Assembly: GCF_020682705.1 (NCBI RefSeq)
Contig: NZ_JAGTTN010000008.1
Span: forward strand, 1-64,000
From: Microbacterium allomyrinae
GTDB lineage: Bacteria; Actinomycetota; Actinomycetes; Actinomycetales; Microbacteriaceae
Direction: 5' to 3'
DNA length: 64,000 nucleotides
Both the position numbers and the translations under genes were made by a program. The notes beneath the pieces are model-generated. The model searched no databases. It saw nothing but the letters and a program-made list of their open reading frames with translations, and had not been told where the DNA came from. The first letter of the stretch is position 1; every line of letters starts with the position of its first letter. Shown here piece after piece: positions 28,511-38,480 of the stretch.

Positions 28511-31500
28511 ATGGCTCGTCATCGCACACCTCAGCGGCTGATCGCCGGGAGCATCGCTCTCGCCGTCGCCGTGACGGGCGGCGTACTCGTCGCGAGTCCC
28601 GCGAACGCGGCATCCGTCCCCGACACCCAGCGGTATGCACCGCGGGGGATCCCCGACCGGATCACCCTCACCCCGGGCGAGGACCCGACGACGCAGCAGG
28701 TGATCTCGTGGCGCTCGTCCACGTCGGTCGCCGAGGGCATCGTCGAGTACCGCTCGCTGACGCCCACTCCCTATCCGAGCGGGGTGCAGAAGGTGACATC
28801 GGAGGATCGCGTCGAGCAGCAGACCGATCTCGGATACACCCAGGCGGTGCATACGGCGAAGATCACCGGGCTGCAGCCGGGCGTGGCGTACATGTACCGC
28901 GTCGGCGACGGCACGAACTTCAGCGAATGGCAGGACTTCGAGACCGCATCCGCGGGCGATGAGCGATTCTCGTTCATCTATCTCGGCGACGTGCAGAACG
29001 GCATCCACTCCGATGCGTCCCGCGTCGTGCGCAATGCGTTCCGCGACCGGCCCAATGCCGACCTCGTGCTGCAGATCGGCGACCTGGTCAACGATGCGGA
29101 ATCGGATGCCGAATGGGGGCAGCTCGACGACGCGTTCTCGTACACGCTCGGCACGCAGCAGTTCCTGACGACGCCCGGCAACCACGAGTACGACGGCGGC
29201 CTCTCCGAGCAGTGGCAGAACCAGTTCACGTATCCCGACAACGGCCCGCAGGGCGAGGGCGACGTATACGACGAACTGGATGGCACGGTGTACTACACCG
29301 ATCACCAGGGCGTGCGGTTCGTGTCGCTCAACAGCAACATCGTCGACACCGAAGGCCTCGCCGTGCAGGCGGAGTGGCTCGACACCGTGCTCGCCGACAA
29401 CCCCGGCGAGTGGGCGGTCGTGTACTTCCACCACCCGGTGTACTCGCTCGACGAGGGACGCAACAACCTCGGCATCCGCCAGTCGTGGGGTCCGATCCTC
29501 GAGGAGCACAACGTCGACCTCGTGCTCACCGGGCACGACCACGCCTACGGCCGCGGCAACCTCGATGCGAACGAGCAGAACCTGCCCGCGGGCGCGGACC
29601 CCGAGCTGAGCCACACCGGCCCGGTGTACGTGTCGTCGAGCGTCGGCTCGAAGTTCTACGAAGCGGGCCCGCGGCACTGGAACGAGAACGACGCGCACCT
29701 GCGCCGTCTCGTGACCGGGATGCAGACCTACCAGGTCGTCGACATCGCCGACGGGACGCTGCGCTTCGAGTCGCGGACGGCCGACGGCGCGTTCCTCGAC
29801 GGGTTCACGATCACCAAGAAGGATGGCCAGAAGCTCGTCGTCGACGGCGTCGAGCCGCAGGTGATCGATCCCGGCACCCCCTCGCCGTGCCTGGGCTGCG
29901 AGGTCCCGCCGGACCCGGTGGATCCCATCGACCCGGTGGACCCGGTCGGCGACTTCGCGTACGAGCACCTCGCACACCTCGATTCGGTGATGCCGAACAG
30001 TGCGGGCGGGGCGCATACGGCGGCTCTGCCGGCGGGTGCGGCGTACGACGAGGGCAGGGATGTGCTTTATCTGGGCGACCAGAACAGCCGGAAGGTGTTC
30101 GAGATCGATCCGGACACCGACACCGTGCTGCGTGAGATGACACTGCCGGAGAACATCCGTGATCTCGGGATCGACGAGGAGAACAAGCTTCTCTACGTCG
30201 GTCAGCAGAACCGGAACTGGGTGGTGGTGTCGATCGCGGACGAGGACTTCGGTCAGGTCAAGCGCGGTCCGTACACGATCATCGAGTCGCAGCGGTCGAT
30301 CGACGTCGACCCGGTGAACGACTACGTGTATGTCGCGGTTCCGGCTCGCGGTGTCGAGGTGTTCCGGGCGTCGACGGGTGAGACGCTCGGCGTGATCAGA
30401 GGCACCGCAGATGCGTACTACGTGGCGGCCGATCCGGCGACGGGGACCATCGTGACCACCAAGTTCCAGAGCGTGGCGGGTACTCCCGATCTGCAGGCGT
30501 TCGCGGCGAACGACGGATTCCGTCTGCTGTGGGAGAAGGAGGTGCGTGCAGGTGCGCGCCAGGTCGACATCGACAGCGAGCGGGGTCTGCTCTATGTGGG
30601 CTACACCGGAACGGCCGCGGACAGCGGCGGGTTCTCGGTGCATTCCCTCGCCTCGGGTGCGCAGCTGGTGGACCAGGTCGGGCCCGAGTTCGGCAAGGAC
30701 GGGTACGGCATCGCCGTGGACGAGGAGCATGAGCGAGTCTTCGTCGCCAACCGCGACTTCCGCCTCAACCCGCCCGGAGAAGAACTCGCCGCGAAGGCCG
30801 TGACGGTCAGCATCCGCACCGACGGGGGCGAGCCGGTCGACCCGGTCGATCCGGTCGATCCGGTTGATCCCACCGATCCGTCGGACGGGCCCTACACCGC
30901 GACCGCGCTCACGGCCATCCCGACCGCGACCCCCGACGGAGCGGACGAGATCCGTCCGGTCGGCTCGGTGGTCGACCCCGTCACGGGCCTGCTGTACCTC
31001 GCCGACGAGATGCGTCCCGCGCGGGTGCACGTCATCGACCCTGAGACAGACAAGGTCGTGCGAACCCTGTCGGCGCCCACGCTCGACCCCGTCGAGGACG
31101 GGCTGCGAGACATCGCGTTCGACGCCGCGACGAACGAGCTGACCGTCGCCTTCGGTGACAACTGGGTCGTCATGGATGCCGAGACCGGCGCGAAGGTCAG
31201 AGGGCCCTTCGCCTTCTCGGGCGGCGTGCGCGGCATGGATGTCGACTCCGCCGGTGGGCGGGTGTTCGGCGCCCTGCGCGGCACAGGCTTCGACGTCCGG
31301 GATGCCGCGACGGGTGAGCTCATCCGCACGGTCGAGGGGCCTGCGGACGGCGGCGCGTGGCGCACGCACGGCATCGCCTACGACGCGGCCGACGACCGCA
31401 TCTACGTGAGCAACAGCGATGCGACCGGCTCGACCCAGGGCATCCGCGTCTACGACGGAGAGGACTACTCGCTCCTGGACACGCTGAACGTCGACGGAGC

Positions 31501-31756
31501 CGACTTCCGCTCGATCGCCGTCGACACCGCGGCCGACACCCTGGTGGTCGGACACCAGAGCATCACGTTCGACGACTCCGGAGTGTCCGTCTACCGTGCG
31601 AGCGATCTCTCCCTGGTGGAGCGCCTCTCGGCGCATGCGTTCGGCAACAAGGTCTACGGCGTCTCGATCGACACGAACACGCACGCGCTGTACGTGTCGG
31701 CCCGTGACCGGTACCCGGCGGGGGTGATCAAGGTCGCGCGCCCCGACGCCGGCTGA
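28511..31756 (+). CDS. Secreted purple-acid-phosphatase-like protein with two beta-propellers
   Basis: This 1081-residue protein has a signal peptide ([22 protein letters not shown]), an FN3-like domain, and a metallophosphoesterase domain ([41 protein letters not shown]) closely similar to its neighbour. [15 protein letters not shown] linker follows, then a YncE-like propeller (about residues 490-770), a [19 protein letters not shown] linker and a second propeller to the C terminus. No sortase signal or anchor is present, so it is probably released or bound through the propellers. The 3-bp gap to the upstream phosphatase implies one transcript. Confidence 0.85.
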   Translation: MARHRTPQRLIAGSIALAVAVTGGVLVASPANAASVPDTQRYAPRGIPDRITLTPGEDPTTQQVISWRSSTSVAEGIVEYRSLTPTPYPSGVQKVTSEDRVEQQTDLGYTQAVHTAKITGLQPGVAYMYRVGDGTNFSEWQDFETASAGDERFSFIYLGDVQNGIHSDASRVVRNAFRDRPNADLVLQIGDLVNDAESDAEWGQLDDAFSYTLGTQQFLTTPGNHEYDGGLSEQWQNQFTYPDNGPQGEGDVYDELDGTVYYTDHQGVRFVSLNSNIVDTEGLAVQAEWLDTVLADNPGEWAVVYFHHPVYSLDEGRNNLGIRQSWGPILEEHNVDLVLTGHDHAYGRGNLDANEQNLPAGADPELSHTGPVYVSSSVGSKFYEAGPRHWNENDAHLRRLVTGMQTYQVVDIADGTLRFESRTADGAFLDGFTITKKDGQKLVVDGVEPQVIDPGTPSPCLGCEVPPDPVDPIDPVDPVGDFAYEHLAHLDSVMPNSAGGAHTAALPAGAAYDEGRDVLYLGDQNSRKVFEIDPDTDTVLREMTLPENIRDLGIDEENKLLYVGQQNRNWVVVSIADEDFGQVKRGPYTIIESQRSIDVDPVNDYVYVAVPARGVEVFRASTGETLGVIRGTADAYYVAADPATGTIVTTKFQSVAGTPDLQAFAANDGFRLLWEKEVRAGARQVDIDSERGLLYVGYTGTAADSGGFSVHSLASGAQLVDQVGPEFGKDGYGIAVDEEHERVFVANRDFRLNPPGEELAAKAVTVSIRTDGGEPVDPVDPVDPVDPTDPSDGPYTATALTAIPTATPDGADEIRPVGSVVDPVTGLLYLADEMRPARVHVIDPETDKVVRTLSAPTLDPVEDGLRDIAFDAATNELTVAFGDNWVVMDAETGAKVRGPFAFSGGVRGMDVDSAGGRVFGALRGTGFDVRDAATGELIRTVEGPADGGAWRTHGIAYDAADDRIYVSNSDATGSTQGIRVYDGEDYSLLDTLNVDGADFRSIAVDTAADTLVVGHQSITFDDSGVSVYRASDLSLVERLSAHAFGNKVYGVSIDTNTHALYVSARDRYPAGVIKVARPDAG

Positions 31757-31767
31757 CCCACCCCGAT

Positions 31768-31803
31768 GATCGCCCTCCCTCGCGCTGCGCGGGGAGGGCG
31801 ATC
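31768..31803 (+). terminator. Terminator after the phosphatase pair
   Basis: A perfect 12-bp stem, GATCGCCCTCCC, with a 12-nt loop lies 11 bp after the stop codon. Confidence 0.75.
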
Positions 31804-31887
31804 CTCGTCTCCGCCCGGCGGCCGTGCGTGGCCGGGCGCCGTCCCGGAGCCGTCCCGGAGCCGGATTCCCGGGCGAAATCGCCCGGG

Positions 31888-31893
31888 TAGACT
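31888..31893 (+). promoter_or_regulatory. Leaderless-type -10 (TAGACT) of the DUF3817-guaA transcript
   Basis: TAGACT lies 7 nt before ATG 31901. An 8-bp hairpin (CCCGGGCG-aaat-CGCCCGGG, 31868-31887) sits immediately upstream of it, over the -35 region. Confidence 0.55.
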
Positions 31894-31900
31894 GGACGCC

Positions 31901-32404
31901 ATGCCCCGCGCCCCGAAGCTCGCTTCCTTTCCGGCGATCCGCGGAGCCCTGAAGTTCTACCAGGTGTGCTCGATCATCACGGGCACGATGCTGCTGCTCC
32001 TGGTGGCCGAGATGGTGCTGAAGTACACGCCTCTGCACCTCGAACTCTTCCTCGGCGGATCCGGTGGCTTCCTGTGGTTCGCGCCCGTCGTCGAGACCGC
32101 ATCGGGCCTCGAGTCGACCGGCGACGGGATCAACCTCTCGCTCGGCATCCTCGTCGCCCACGGCTGGTTCTACGTCGTCTACCTGATCTCGTGCTTCCGC
32201 ATCTGGAGCCTGATGCGCTGGAATCTCTGGCGCCTCGCGATGCTCGCTGCGGGCGGCATCGTGCCGCTGCTGTCGTTCTTCATGGAGGCCCGCGTCGCAC
32301 GCGACGTCAAGGGGTACATGAAGCAGCGCGAAGACGAAGAGCTGCACTCGCGCGCCGAGCACTCGTCCCTCACCCACGCGATCCCCACGGAGAACCAGCG
32401 TTGA
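31901..32404 (+). CDS. DUF3817 family membrane protein
   Basis: This 167-residue protein has the DUF3817 pattern: [20 protein letters not shown] as first helix, LVAEMVLKY, then [20 protein letters not shown] and a third helix with [14 protein letters not shown]. Function is unknown. The family is often next to guaA in actinobacteria, and here its stop overlaps the guaA TTG start (TTGA). The start is fixed by the leaderless -10 seven bases upstream. Confidence 0.82.
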   Translation: MPRAPKLASFPAIRGALKFYQVCSIITGTMLLLLVAEMVLKYTPLHLELFLGGSGGFLWFAPVVETASGLESTGDGINLSLGILVAHGWFYVVYLISCFRIWSLMRWNLWRLAMLAAGGIVPLLSFFMEARVARDVKGYMKQREDEELHSRAEHSSLTHAIPTENQR

Positions 32405-34005
32405 CCGAACAGCCGAACACCGCCGCATCGCCCAGCGATACCGTGCAGCGCCCCGTCCTCGTCGTCGACTTCGGCGCGCAGTACGCGCAGCTCATCGCAC
32501 GGCGGGTGCGTGAGGCGGGCGTCTACAGCGAGATCGTGCCCCACACCTCGTCCGCCGCCGACATCGCGGCGAAGAATCCGGTCGGCATCATCCTGTCGGG
32601 TGGTCCCTCTTCGGTGTACGACGAGGGCGCTCCCGCGCTCGACGCGGGCGTGTTCGATCTCGGTGTGCCCACGCTCGGCATCTGCTACGGCTTCCAGGTC
32701 ATGGCGCAGGCGCTCGGCGGCGAGGTCGCCAACACGGGCCTTCGCGAATACGGAGCGACGGATGCCGCGGTCACGGGTGACGGCGGCGTGCTGCTAGGTG
32801 GTCAGCCGGTGGCGCAGAACGTGTGGATGAGCCACGGCGATCAGGTGTCGCGCGCGCCCGAGGGGTTCGAGGTGCTCGCCTCGACCACCGCGACGCCCGT
32901 CGCCGCCTTCGGAAGCGATGAGCGCCGCTTCTACGGCGTGCAGTGGCATCCCGAGGTGAAGCACTCCGACCACGGTCAGCGGGTGATCGAGAACTTCCTC
33001 CACAAGGCCGCAGGCCTTCCCGCGGATTGGAACAGCGGCAACGTCATCGCCGAGCAGGTCGCGAAGATCCAGGCGCAGGTCGGCACCGGCCGGGTGATCT
33101 GCGGGCTCTCGGGCGGCGTCGACTCCGCCGTCGCGGCCGCGATCGTGCACAAGGCGGTCGGCGACCAGCTGGTCTGCATCTTCGTCGACCACGGGCTGCT
33201 CCGAAAGGACGAGCGCGAGCAGGTCGAGACCGACTATGTCGCCTCGACCGGTGTACGCCTCGTGACCGTCGACGCCCGTGAGCAGTTCCTCACCGCGCTG
33301 GCCGGCGTCAGCGACCCCGAGCAGAAGCGCAAGATCATCGGGCGCGAGTTCATCCGCTCGTTCGAAGCGGCCGAGAAGGCCCTCATCGCCGAGGCCGAGG
33401 CCGACGGCGAGCCGATCCGCTTCCTCGTGCAGGGCACGCTCTACCCCGACGTGGTCGAGTCGGGCGGCGGCACCGGCACCGCGAACATCAAGTCGCACCA
33501 CAACGTGGGCGGCCTGCCCGAAGACCTGCAGTTCGAGCTCGTCGAGCCGCTGCGCACCCTCTTCAAAGACGAGGTGCGCGCGATCGGCCGCGAGCTGGGC
33601 CTGCCCGAGGTGATCGTCGCACGCCAGCCCTTTCCGGGCCCCGGCCTCGGCATCCGGATCGTCGGCGAGGTCACCGCTGACCGTCTCGAGATTCTGCGTG
33701 ATGCCGACGCCATCGCCCGCGAAGAGCTGACCCGCGCGGGGCTGGACGGCGAGATCTGGCAGTGCCCCGTCGTGCTGCTCGCCGACGTGCGCTCGGTGGG
33801 CGTGCAGGGCGACGGCCGCACGTATGGGCACCCGATCGTGCTGCGCCCCGTCTCGTCCGAAGACGCGATGACCGCGGACTGGACACGTCTGCCCTACGAC
33901 GTGCTGTCGAAGATCTCGAACCGCATCACCAACGAGGTGCGCGACATCAATCGCGTCGTGCTCGACGTCACCTCGAAGCCCCCGGGGACCATCGAGTGGG
34001 AGTGA
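32401..34005 (+). CDS. guaA: GMP synthase (glutamine-hydrolysing)
   Basis: GuaA aminates XMP to GMP with ATP and glutamine. The 534-residue protein has a class I amidotransferase domain with nucleophile Cys95 (LGICYGFQ) and the His183/Glu185 pair (QWHPEV). The ATP-pyrophosphatase P-loop SGGVDS is near residue 237, and the C-terminal dimerisation domain ends PPGTIEWE, the universal GuaA terminus. The start is TTG 32401, coupled to the DUF3817 stop. No nearer start agrees with the family length. It completes the GMP branch begun by guaB at 7.9 kb. Confidence 0.96.
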   Translation: MTEQPNTAASPSDTVQRPVLVVDFGAQYAQLIARRVREAGVYSEIVPHTSSAADIAAKNPVGIILSGGPSSVYDEGAPALDAGVFDLGVPTLGICYGFQVMAQALGGEVANTGLREYGATDAAVTGDGGVLLGGQPVAQNVWMSHGDQVSRAPEGFEVLASTTATPVAAFGSDERRFYGVQWHPEVKHSDHGQRVIENFLHKAAGLPADWNSGNVIAEQVAKIQAQVGTGRVICGLSGGVDSAVAAAIVHKAVGDQLVCIFVDHGLLRKDEREQVETDYVASTGVRLVTVDAREQFLTALAGVSDPEQKRKIIGREFIRSFEAAEKALIAEAEADGEPIRFLVQGTLYPDVVESGGGTGTANIKSHHNVGGLPEDLQFELVEPLRTLFKDEVRAIGRELGLPEVIVARQPFPGPGLGIRIVGEVTADRLEILRDADAIAREELTRAGLDGEIWQCPVVLLADVRSVGVQGDGRTYGHPIVLRPVSSEDAMTADWTRLPYDVLSKISNRITNEVRDINRVVLDVTSKPPGTIEWE

Positions 34006-34016
34006 CGTGAGGGCTG

Positions 34017-34038
34017 GCCTCGGACTCTGGTCCGGGGC
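34017..34038 (+). terminator. Terminator of guaA
   Basis: GCCTCGGAC-tctg-GTCCGGGGC (one G-T-type mismatch) lies 12 bp after the guaA stop and is followed by TTCCCTGTTTC. Confidence 0.55.
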
Positions 34039-34100
34039 TTCCCTGTTTCTCCCGGTCGCCTGATCGACGGCGCAGCGAGGACGTACGCGAGGATGGACGA

Positions 34101-35528
34101 ATGACGGCCGACGACCAGACGCTGCCCGACGCCGACTATGTCGTGCTCGGCAGTCGCATCGCGCTGGGGCTCGACGGCGGGTTCGCGGTCGCGGTGCCGG
34201 CGCGCGTACGCCTGCTCGAGGCATCCGGTGCTCGCCTGCCGCTCATGCTGAGCGTCGACGGCCAGCCCGGCGACGTGCACGCCGCGCAGCGGCGGGCGTT
34301 CGTCGACGCCGGGCTGCTGCCCGATGCCGGTCGCTTCCGCAACCTGTTCGACGAGCTCCGTTCAGCACCCGCATGGCTGCAGACGGCGGGCGAGCCGGGT
34401 CAGCGCACGCCCGGCGTCGAGTACCGGACGGTGACGGCGGATGCCGATCCGCTTGTGGAGCCGAGTCTCGATCCGGATGCCGAATCCCGCCCGATCGCGT
34501 CGCTCCCGGTCTTCGAGAACGACCCCGAATGGCACCTTCGCGACGCGGCCGTCGTGCTGCACGCATCCGGTGGCGACCGCGTGGTCCGGGGATTCCGAGG
34601 GCTGTACATCGCGTGGCTGGCGCACATCGCCGCCGAGCGACGTGCTGCGGCAGGCGATCCCGATCGACTCTTCGTCGTGATCTGCGAGTCGCGGCAGATC
34701 GGTGAAGCGCTCGTAGGGTGGGACGACCCGCGAGTGCGGCTCGTGCACACCGTGCACAATTCGCACCTGCCGGCTCCCTACGACGACCCGGCGGCGCCGG
34801 TCTCGGGACTGTGGGAGCGCTGGCTCGGATCGGTGGACCGCTATGACGGGGTGCTGTGGCCGACGCGGGCACAGCGCGATGAGGTGGCCCTGCACTTCGG
34901 CGACCCGGGAACGTTCCACGTCGTGCCGAACACGATCGACCTCGGTGCCGAGCCTTCGACATCCGTTCCTCGGGACCCGCGCCGCGTGGTCATGGTGAAC
35001 CGGCTCGCCCCGCAGAAGCGCGTGGACCTTGCGATCCGGGCGTGGGAGAAGGTGAGCCGAACGCTGCCCGGCGCCCGTCTGGACATCTACGGCGACGGTC
35101 CGCTCCGCGAGGAGCTGCAGCGGTTGATCGACGATCTCGGGCTCGGCGCATCCGTGTCGCTGCACGGTGTGACGGCGGAGCGCGATGCCGTCTTCGACCG
35201 GTCGGCGCTGCTTCTCACCTCGACGGCTTTCGAGGGGCAGGGGCTTTCGATCGCCGAGGCGCTGGCTCGCGGACTGCCGGTCGTGTCCTTCGATGCCCGC
35301 TACGGCCCGCGCGAAGCGATCGGCGATGCCGGAGTCCTCGTGGCGCCAGGCGATGTCGAAGGACTCGCCGCTGCGGTGACGGGGCTGCTGCAGGACGACG
35401 CACGGCGCACCGACCTCGCCGCACGTGCCCGTCCCGCCGCCGCCGCATTCACCCCCGCTGCCGTGCGCCCGGCGCTCGTCGCTGCGCTGACGGCAGCCGT
35501 CGCCGGGCCATCCCGCCGACGCCCGTAG
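34101..35528 (+). CDS. Family 4 glycosyltransferase (TagE-like)
   Basis: This 475-residue GT-B fold enzyme has a C-terminal nucleotide-sugar domain with MVNRLAPQKRVDLAIRAWEK, RLDIYGDGPLREELQRLIDD, SVSLHGVT and the E(x7)E motif in TSTAFEGQGLSIAEALARGL. The acceptor domain begins at VVLGSRIALGLDGGFAVAVP and includes HTVHNSHLPAPYD. The closest recalled family is poly(glycerol-phosphate) glucosyltransferase (TagE/GtfA), so teichoic-acid or glycoprotein glycosylation is plausible. The acceptor is not determined. It is monocistronic between terminators and repeats. Confidence 0.8.
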   Translation: MTADDQTLPDADYVVLGSRIALGLDGGFAVAVPARVRLLEASGARLPLMLSVDGQPGDVHAAQRRAFVDAGLLPDAGRFRNLFDELRSAPAWLQTAGEPGQRTPGVEYRTVTADADPLVEPSLDPDAESRPIASLPVFENDPEWHLRDAAVVLHASGGDRVVRGFRGLYIAWLAHIAAERRAAAGDPDRLFVVICESRQIGEALVGWDDPRVRLVHTVHNSHLPAPYDDPAAPVSGLWERWLGSVDRYDGVLWPTRAQRDEVALHFGDPGTFHVVPNTIDLGAEPSTSVPRDPRRVVMVNRLAPQKRVDLAIRAWEKVSRTLPGARLDIYGDGPLREELQRLIDDLGLGASVSLHGVTAERDAVFDRSALLLTSTAFEGQGLSIAEALARGLPVVSFDARYGPREAIGDAGVLVAPGDVEGLAAAVTGLLQDDARRTDLAARARPAAAAFTPAAVRPALVAALTAAVAGPSRRRP

Positions 35529-35888
35529 GTCGTGCGGCGCCCGCCTCGGCCGGAGGTCGGGCGGCGGACCGCCTCGGCCCGGCAGCAGCAGCCTGGCCGG
35601 TCCCGGTCCCGGTCCCGGTCGCCGGTCGATGAGGCTGCCATGTCGCGAGTCGCCCAGGCCCGGGCGTACACGATTCAGGCTGGGCGCGCAGCGGGGCGCC
35701 GCCCTCTCGCGGATTTCCGCGGGTTTCGACCGGGCAGGGATGCGCGCAGCCTGAATCGTGCACGGGCGCGTGGCGGGCCGACCGCGCGACCCGGCACGGG
35801 CGCCGGGCACGGGGACGGTCCGCCGTGGGCGGAGCCGCTGGCGGCGGATTCGGATGCCGCGCCCGCCGCGACCGCGCAGGCTGAGGGA
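35529..35888. repeat. Repeat-rich intergenic region with a long inverted repeat (35667-35762)
   Basis: The region begins with GGTCCC hexamer repeats (about 35598-35620). The main inverted repeat pairs 35667-35689 with 35742-35762. The core CGATTCAGGCTG is mirrored as CAGCCTGAATCG with a 2-nt bulge, and the loop holds an inner CGCGGA/TCCGCG hairpin. Reading frames across the region are Arg/Pro-rich and look noncoding. Confidence 0.6.
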
Positions 35889-36527
35889 ATGACAGACGAA
35901 GGCAAGATCCCGCAGTTCGGGGCGGAGGCGCGGCGCGAGCTGTTCCATCAGCGCGTGCTGGTGTTGGACGGACCGCTCGACGACGACAACGGCACTCTGA
36001 TCGCGACGCAGCTGCTCGCCCTCGCGGCGGCAGACGAGGCTTCCGACATCGCGCTCTGGATCCACTCGCCGGGCGGCTCGGTCCCCTCGATGCTCGCGAT
36101 CCGCGATGTGATGCGGCTCATCCCGAACGATGTCGCCACGCTCGCGCTCGGGCTCGCCTGCAGCGCGGGGCAGTTCCTGCTGTCTGCGGGCACACCGGGC
36201 AAGCGACGCGCGCTCCCGCACGCGCGGATCCTCATGCACCAGGGCTCGTCGGGCATCGGCGGCTCGACGGTCGAGGTCGAGGTGCAGGCCGACGACCTGC
36301 GGCACACACGCGACACAGTCCTCGGACTCATCGCGGCAGACACCGGACAGAGCCTGGAGCGCGTCTTCGAAGACTCCCTCCATGACCGCTGGTACACCGC
36401 GGCCGAGGCCCGCGACTACGGGTTCATCGACGGCATCGTCGACGACTTCGCGCAGGTCGTGCCGAGGCGGCGCCGGCCGGCGGGGCTCGGCGTTCCCGCC
36501 GAGAGGACGAACGAGGTGGCGGCATGA
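35889..36527 (+). CDS. clpP: ClpP-family peptidase, catalytically intact
   Basis: This 212-residue ClpP fold protein starts MTDEGKIPQFGAEARRELFH. The full Ser-His-Asp triad can be read: Ser92 in LACSAGQFLLSAG, His117 in RILMHQGSSG and Asp166 in LHDRWYT. WIHSPGGSVPSMLAIRDVMR is the substrate-strand region. The C-terminal tail (RRRRPAGLGVPAERTNEVAA) is longer than usual. Its stop overlaps the start of a second, triad-deficient ClpP, so equal amounts would be made for a mixed ring. No clpX, clpC or trigger-factor gene is nearby, so this is probably not the housekeeping clpP1P2 locus. Confidence 0.88.
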   Translation: MTDEGKIPQFGAEARRELFHQRVLVLDGPLDDDNGTLIATQLLALAAADEASDIALWIHSPGGSVPSMLAIRDVMRLIPNDVATLALGLACSAGQFLLSAGTPGKRRALPHARILMHQGSSGIGGSTVEVEVQADDLRHTRDTVLGLIAADTGQSLERVFEDSLHDRWYTAAEARDYGFIDGIVDDFAQVVPRRRRPAGLGVPAERTNEVAA

Positions 36528-37111
36528 GCTCCTATACGATCCCGAGCGTCGTGGCTCAGCATCCGCGTGGCGATCGGGTGATGGACGTCTACTCGCACCT
36601 GCTGTCCGAGCGGGTGGTGTATCTCGGCACCGGCATCGATGCGGGGGTGGCTAACGCGCTCATCGCGCAGCTGCTGCACCTCGACGCCGAGAGCCAGGAC
36701 CGCGACATCCAGCTCTACATCAACTGCGAGGGCGGCGATCCGGCTGCGATGCTCGCCATCTACGACACGATGCAGCACGTGCGCCCCGATGTCGCGACGA
36801 CCGTCGTCGGCCAGGCGATCGGCGTCGGAGCGGTGATGCTCGCGGCCGGCGCAGTGGGCAAGCGCGCGGTGCTGCCGCATGCTCGCGTCGTGCTGGATCA
36901 GCCCGCAGGCCAGGGGAGGGGCGCCATCCCGGATCTCATCCTGCAGGCCGACGAGCTCGTGCGGGTGCGGGACGAGGTCGAGCAGATCCTCGCGCGGCAC
37001 ACCGGCCAGGATCCCGCGAAGCTGCGCATCGACACCGATCGCGACCGTATCTTCACCGCTACCGCGGCGGTCGAATACGGTCTCGCCGACCGCGTGCTTG
37101 CCGAACGCTGA
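36524..37111 (+). CDS. ClpP-like pseudoprotease subunit (ClpR-type, triad lost)
   Basis: This 195-residue protein aligns with ClpP end to end: RVVYLGTGIDAGVANALIAQ, LYINCEGGDPAAMLAIYDTM, LAAGAVGKRAVLPHARVVLD, and DRIFTATAAVEYGLADRVL. The nucleophile position in the usual GQAASMxA motif is GQAIGVGA, with Gly100 replacing Ser. The usual MIHQP is VVLDQP, with Asp125 replacing His. The third residue, Asp174, is kept. It cannot be a ClpP serine protease alone and resembles the ClpR principle of plastids and cyanobacteria. ATG 36524 overlaps the intact clpP stop, so the two subunits are co-translated. Confidence 0.88.
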   Translation: MSSYTIPSVVAQHPRGDRVMDVYSHLLSERVVYLGTGIDAGVANALIAQLLHLDAESQDRDIQLYINCEGGDPAAMLAIYDTMQHVRPDVATTVVGQAIGVGAVMLAAGAVGKRAVLPHARVVLDQPAGQGRGAIPDLILQADELVRVRDEVEQILARHTGQDPAKLRIDTDRDRIFTATAAVEYGLADRVLAER

Positions 37112-37148
37112 TCGTGGCGGGTGTGTTGGTGAAGCGCTGATGAGGCCC

Positions 37149-38390
37149 TCAGCTCGGCGGGCCCCCGGGCCAGGTCCTGCCCGCCCAAGGGTCGTAGTCG
37201 GCGATGAGGTCCTCCTGCGGCGGGCGCGTGTCCGCGGGAACGTGCTGCAGGTTCACGCGCACCCGGTACCAGAGCGAGCTCGAACCCCGCATGCCGTCGA
37301 CGAGGACGTCGGCCGGGTGCAGCTGCTCCGAGACGAGCGGATGCTGCGCCCGCCACTCGTCGAGAGCCGCGAGCGCTTCGGGCTTGGTCTTCGTGCGGGC
37401 CACCTCGATGAGCGGCATCGTGGACTGCCGCCGGCCCTCCGCATCGCCGGCTCGCGGTGGCTTCTCGCCGGGTCCGAGCTGCTCCGCGAGTCGCAGGAGT
37501 CCGTCGAGGGTGCCGACGGTGTCGTCGATCCCGGCGTGCGGGTCGCCGATCGCGGCGTAGCGCTCGAGGACGGTCCGCACCGTGAACTCCTCCGGGCGCC
37601 TGATGCGCACCTCGTCCCAGTCGAGCGGCGTCGACACGCGGGCGTCGGGCAGCGGGCGGATCGAATACGCGGATGCCACGGTGCGATCCTTCGCGTTCTG
37701 GTTGAAGTCCACGAACACGCTCTCGCCGCGCTCCTCCTTCCACCATCGTGCCGTCGCGAGTCCCGGTGCGCGGTTCTCGACCTCGCGGGCGAGAGTCTCG
37801 GCGGCCAGCCGCACCTGCTTGTAGTCCCAGTGCGGTGCGATGCGTACGAGGATGTGCATGCCTCTCGACCCGCTCGTCTTGGGCCACCCGACGAGGCCGA
37901 CGTCGTCGAGCACCTCGCGGGCGACGAACGCGACATCCACGATCTGCGACCAGTCGACCCCGGGCATCGGGTCGAGGTCGATCCGCAGCTCGTCGGGATG
38001 GTCGAGGTCTTCGGCTCGGATCGGGTGCGGGTTGAGATCGAGGCAGCCGAGGTTGACCACCCAGGCCAGGCCCGCGGCATCCCGGATCACCGCCTCCTCG
38101 GCCGATGTTCCCCGCGCGTACCGCAGGGTGGCCGTGTCGATGAAGTCGGGATGGTTCTCGGGGACGCGCTTCTGGAAGAAGGCCTCCTGATCGATGCCCT
38201 TCACGAACCGCTTGAGGACCATGGGGCGCCCGCCGGCACCGCGCAGCGCGCCGTCGGCCACGGCGAGGTAGTACTTCACCACATCGAGTTTCGTCAGCCC
38301 CGGTGTGGGGAACACGACCTTGTCGGGACTCGAGACGCGCACGTCGCGCCCCTCGATCTCGAGGATCTCCTCTTTGCGCGCAGGGCTCAC
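37149..38390 (-). CDS. Stand-alone LigD-type DNA polymerase/primase domain protein
   Basis: This 413-residue archaeo-eukaryotic-primase-type polymerase is as found in LigD of bacterial non-homologous end joining. Motif I has the metal pair RIDLDPMPGVDW, motif II is TSGSRGMHILVRI, and the PolDom entry VVFPTPGLTKLDVVKYYLAV is clear. No ligase or nuclease domain and no ku gene are in view, so it works with partners elsewhere or in other repair. GTG 38390 is chosen because TAGCGT lies 7 nt upstream (leaderless). GTG 38399 is the alternative. The frame stays open through the tandem array upstream, but that part is repeat-derived. Confidence 0.82.
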   Translation of the reverse strand: MSPARKEEILEIEGRDVRVSSPDKVVFPTPGLTKLDVVKYYLAVADGALRGAGGRPMVLKRFVKGIDQEAFFQKRVPENHPDFIDTATLRYARGTSAEEAVIRDAAGLAWVVNLGCLDLNPHPIRAEDLDHPDELRIDLDPMPGVDWSQIVDVAFVAREVLDDVGLVGWPKTSGSRGMHILVRIAPHWDYKQVRLAAETLAREVENRAPGLATARWWKEERGESVFVDFNQNAKDRTVASAYSIRPLPDARVSTPLDWDEVRIRRPEEFTVRTVLERYAAIGDPHAGIDDTVGTLDGLLRLAEQLGPGEKPPRAGDAEGRRQSTMPLIEVARTKTKPEALAALDEWRAQHPLVSEQLHPADVLVDGMRGSSSLWYRVRVNLQHVPADTRPPQEDLIADYDPWAGRTWPGGPPS

Positions 38391-38397
38391 CTCGCCC

Positions 38398-38403
38398 ACG
38401 CTA
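38398..38403 (-). promoter_or_regulatory. Leaderless-type -10 (TAGCGT) of the PolDom gene
   Basis: Read on the minus strand, TAGCGT is followed by GGGCGAG and then GTG 38390. Confidence 0.45.
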
Positions 38404-38480
38404 GCGACGACCGGATGCCGCGGCCAGGCCCGCGCGGACGCGCGGCGACGCTTCGCTCGCCGCACTAGGTCGCGTAGCGG

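Noticed and set aside
26261..32428. A 2055-codon open frame on the minus strand spanning both phosphatase genes
   Set aside because: It is an antisense shadow of GC-rich coding DNA: Arg/Val/Asp/His-rich, with no domain, while the plus strand has clear catalytic motifs throughout.
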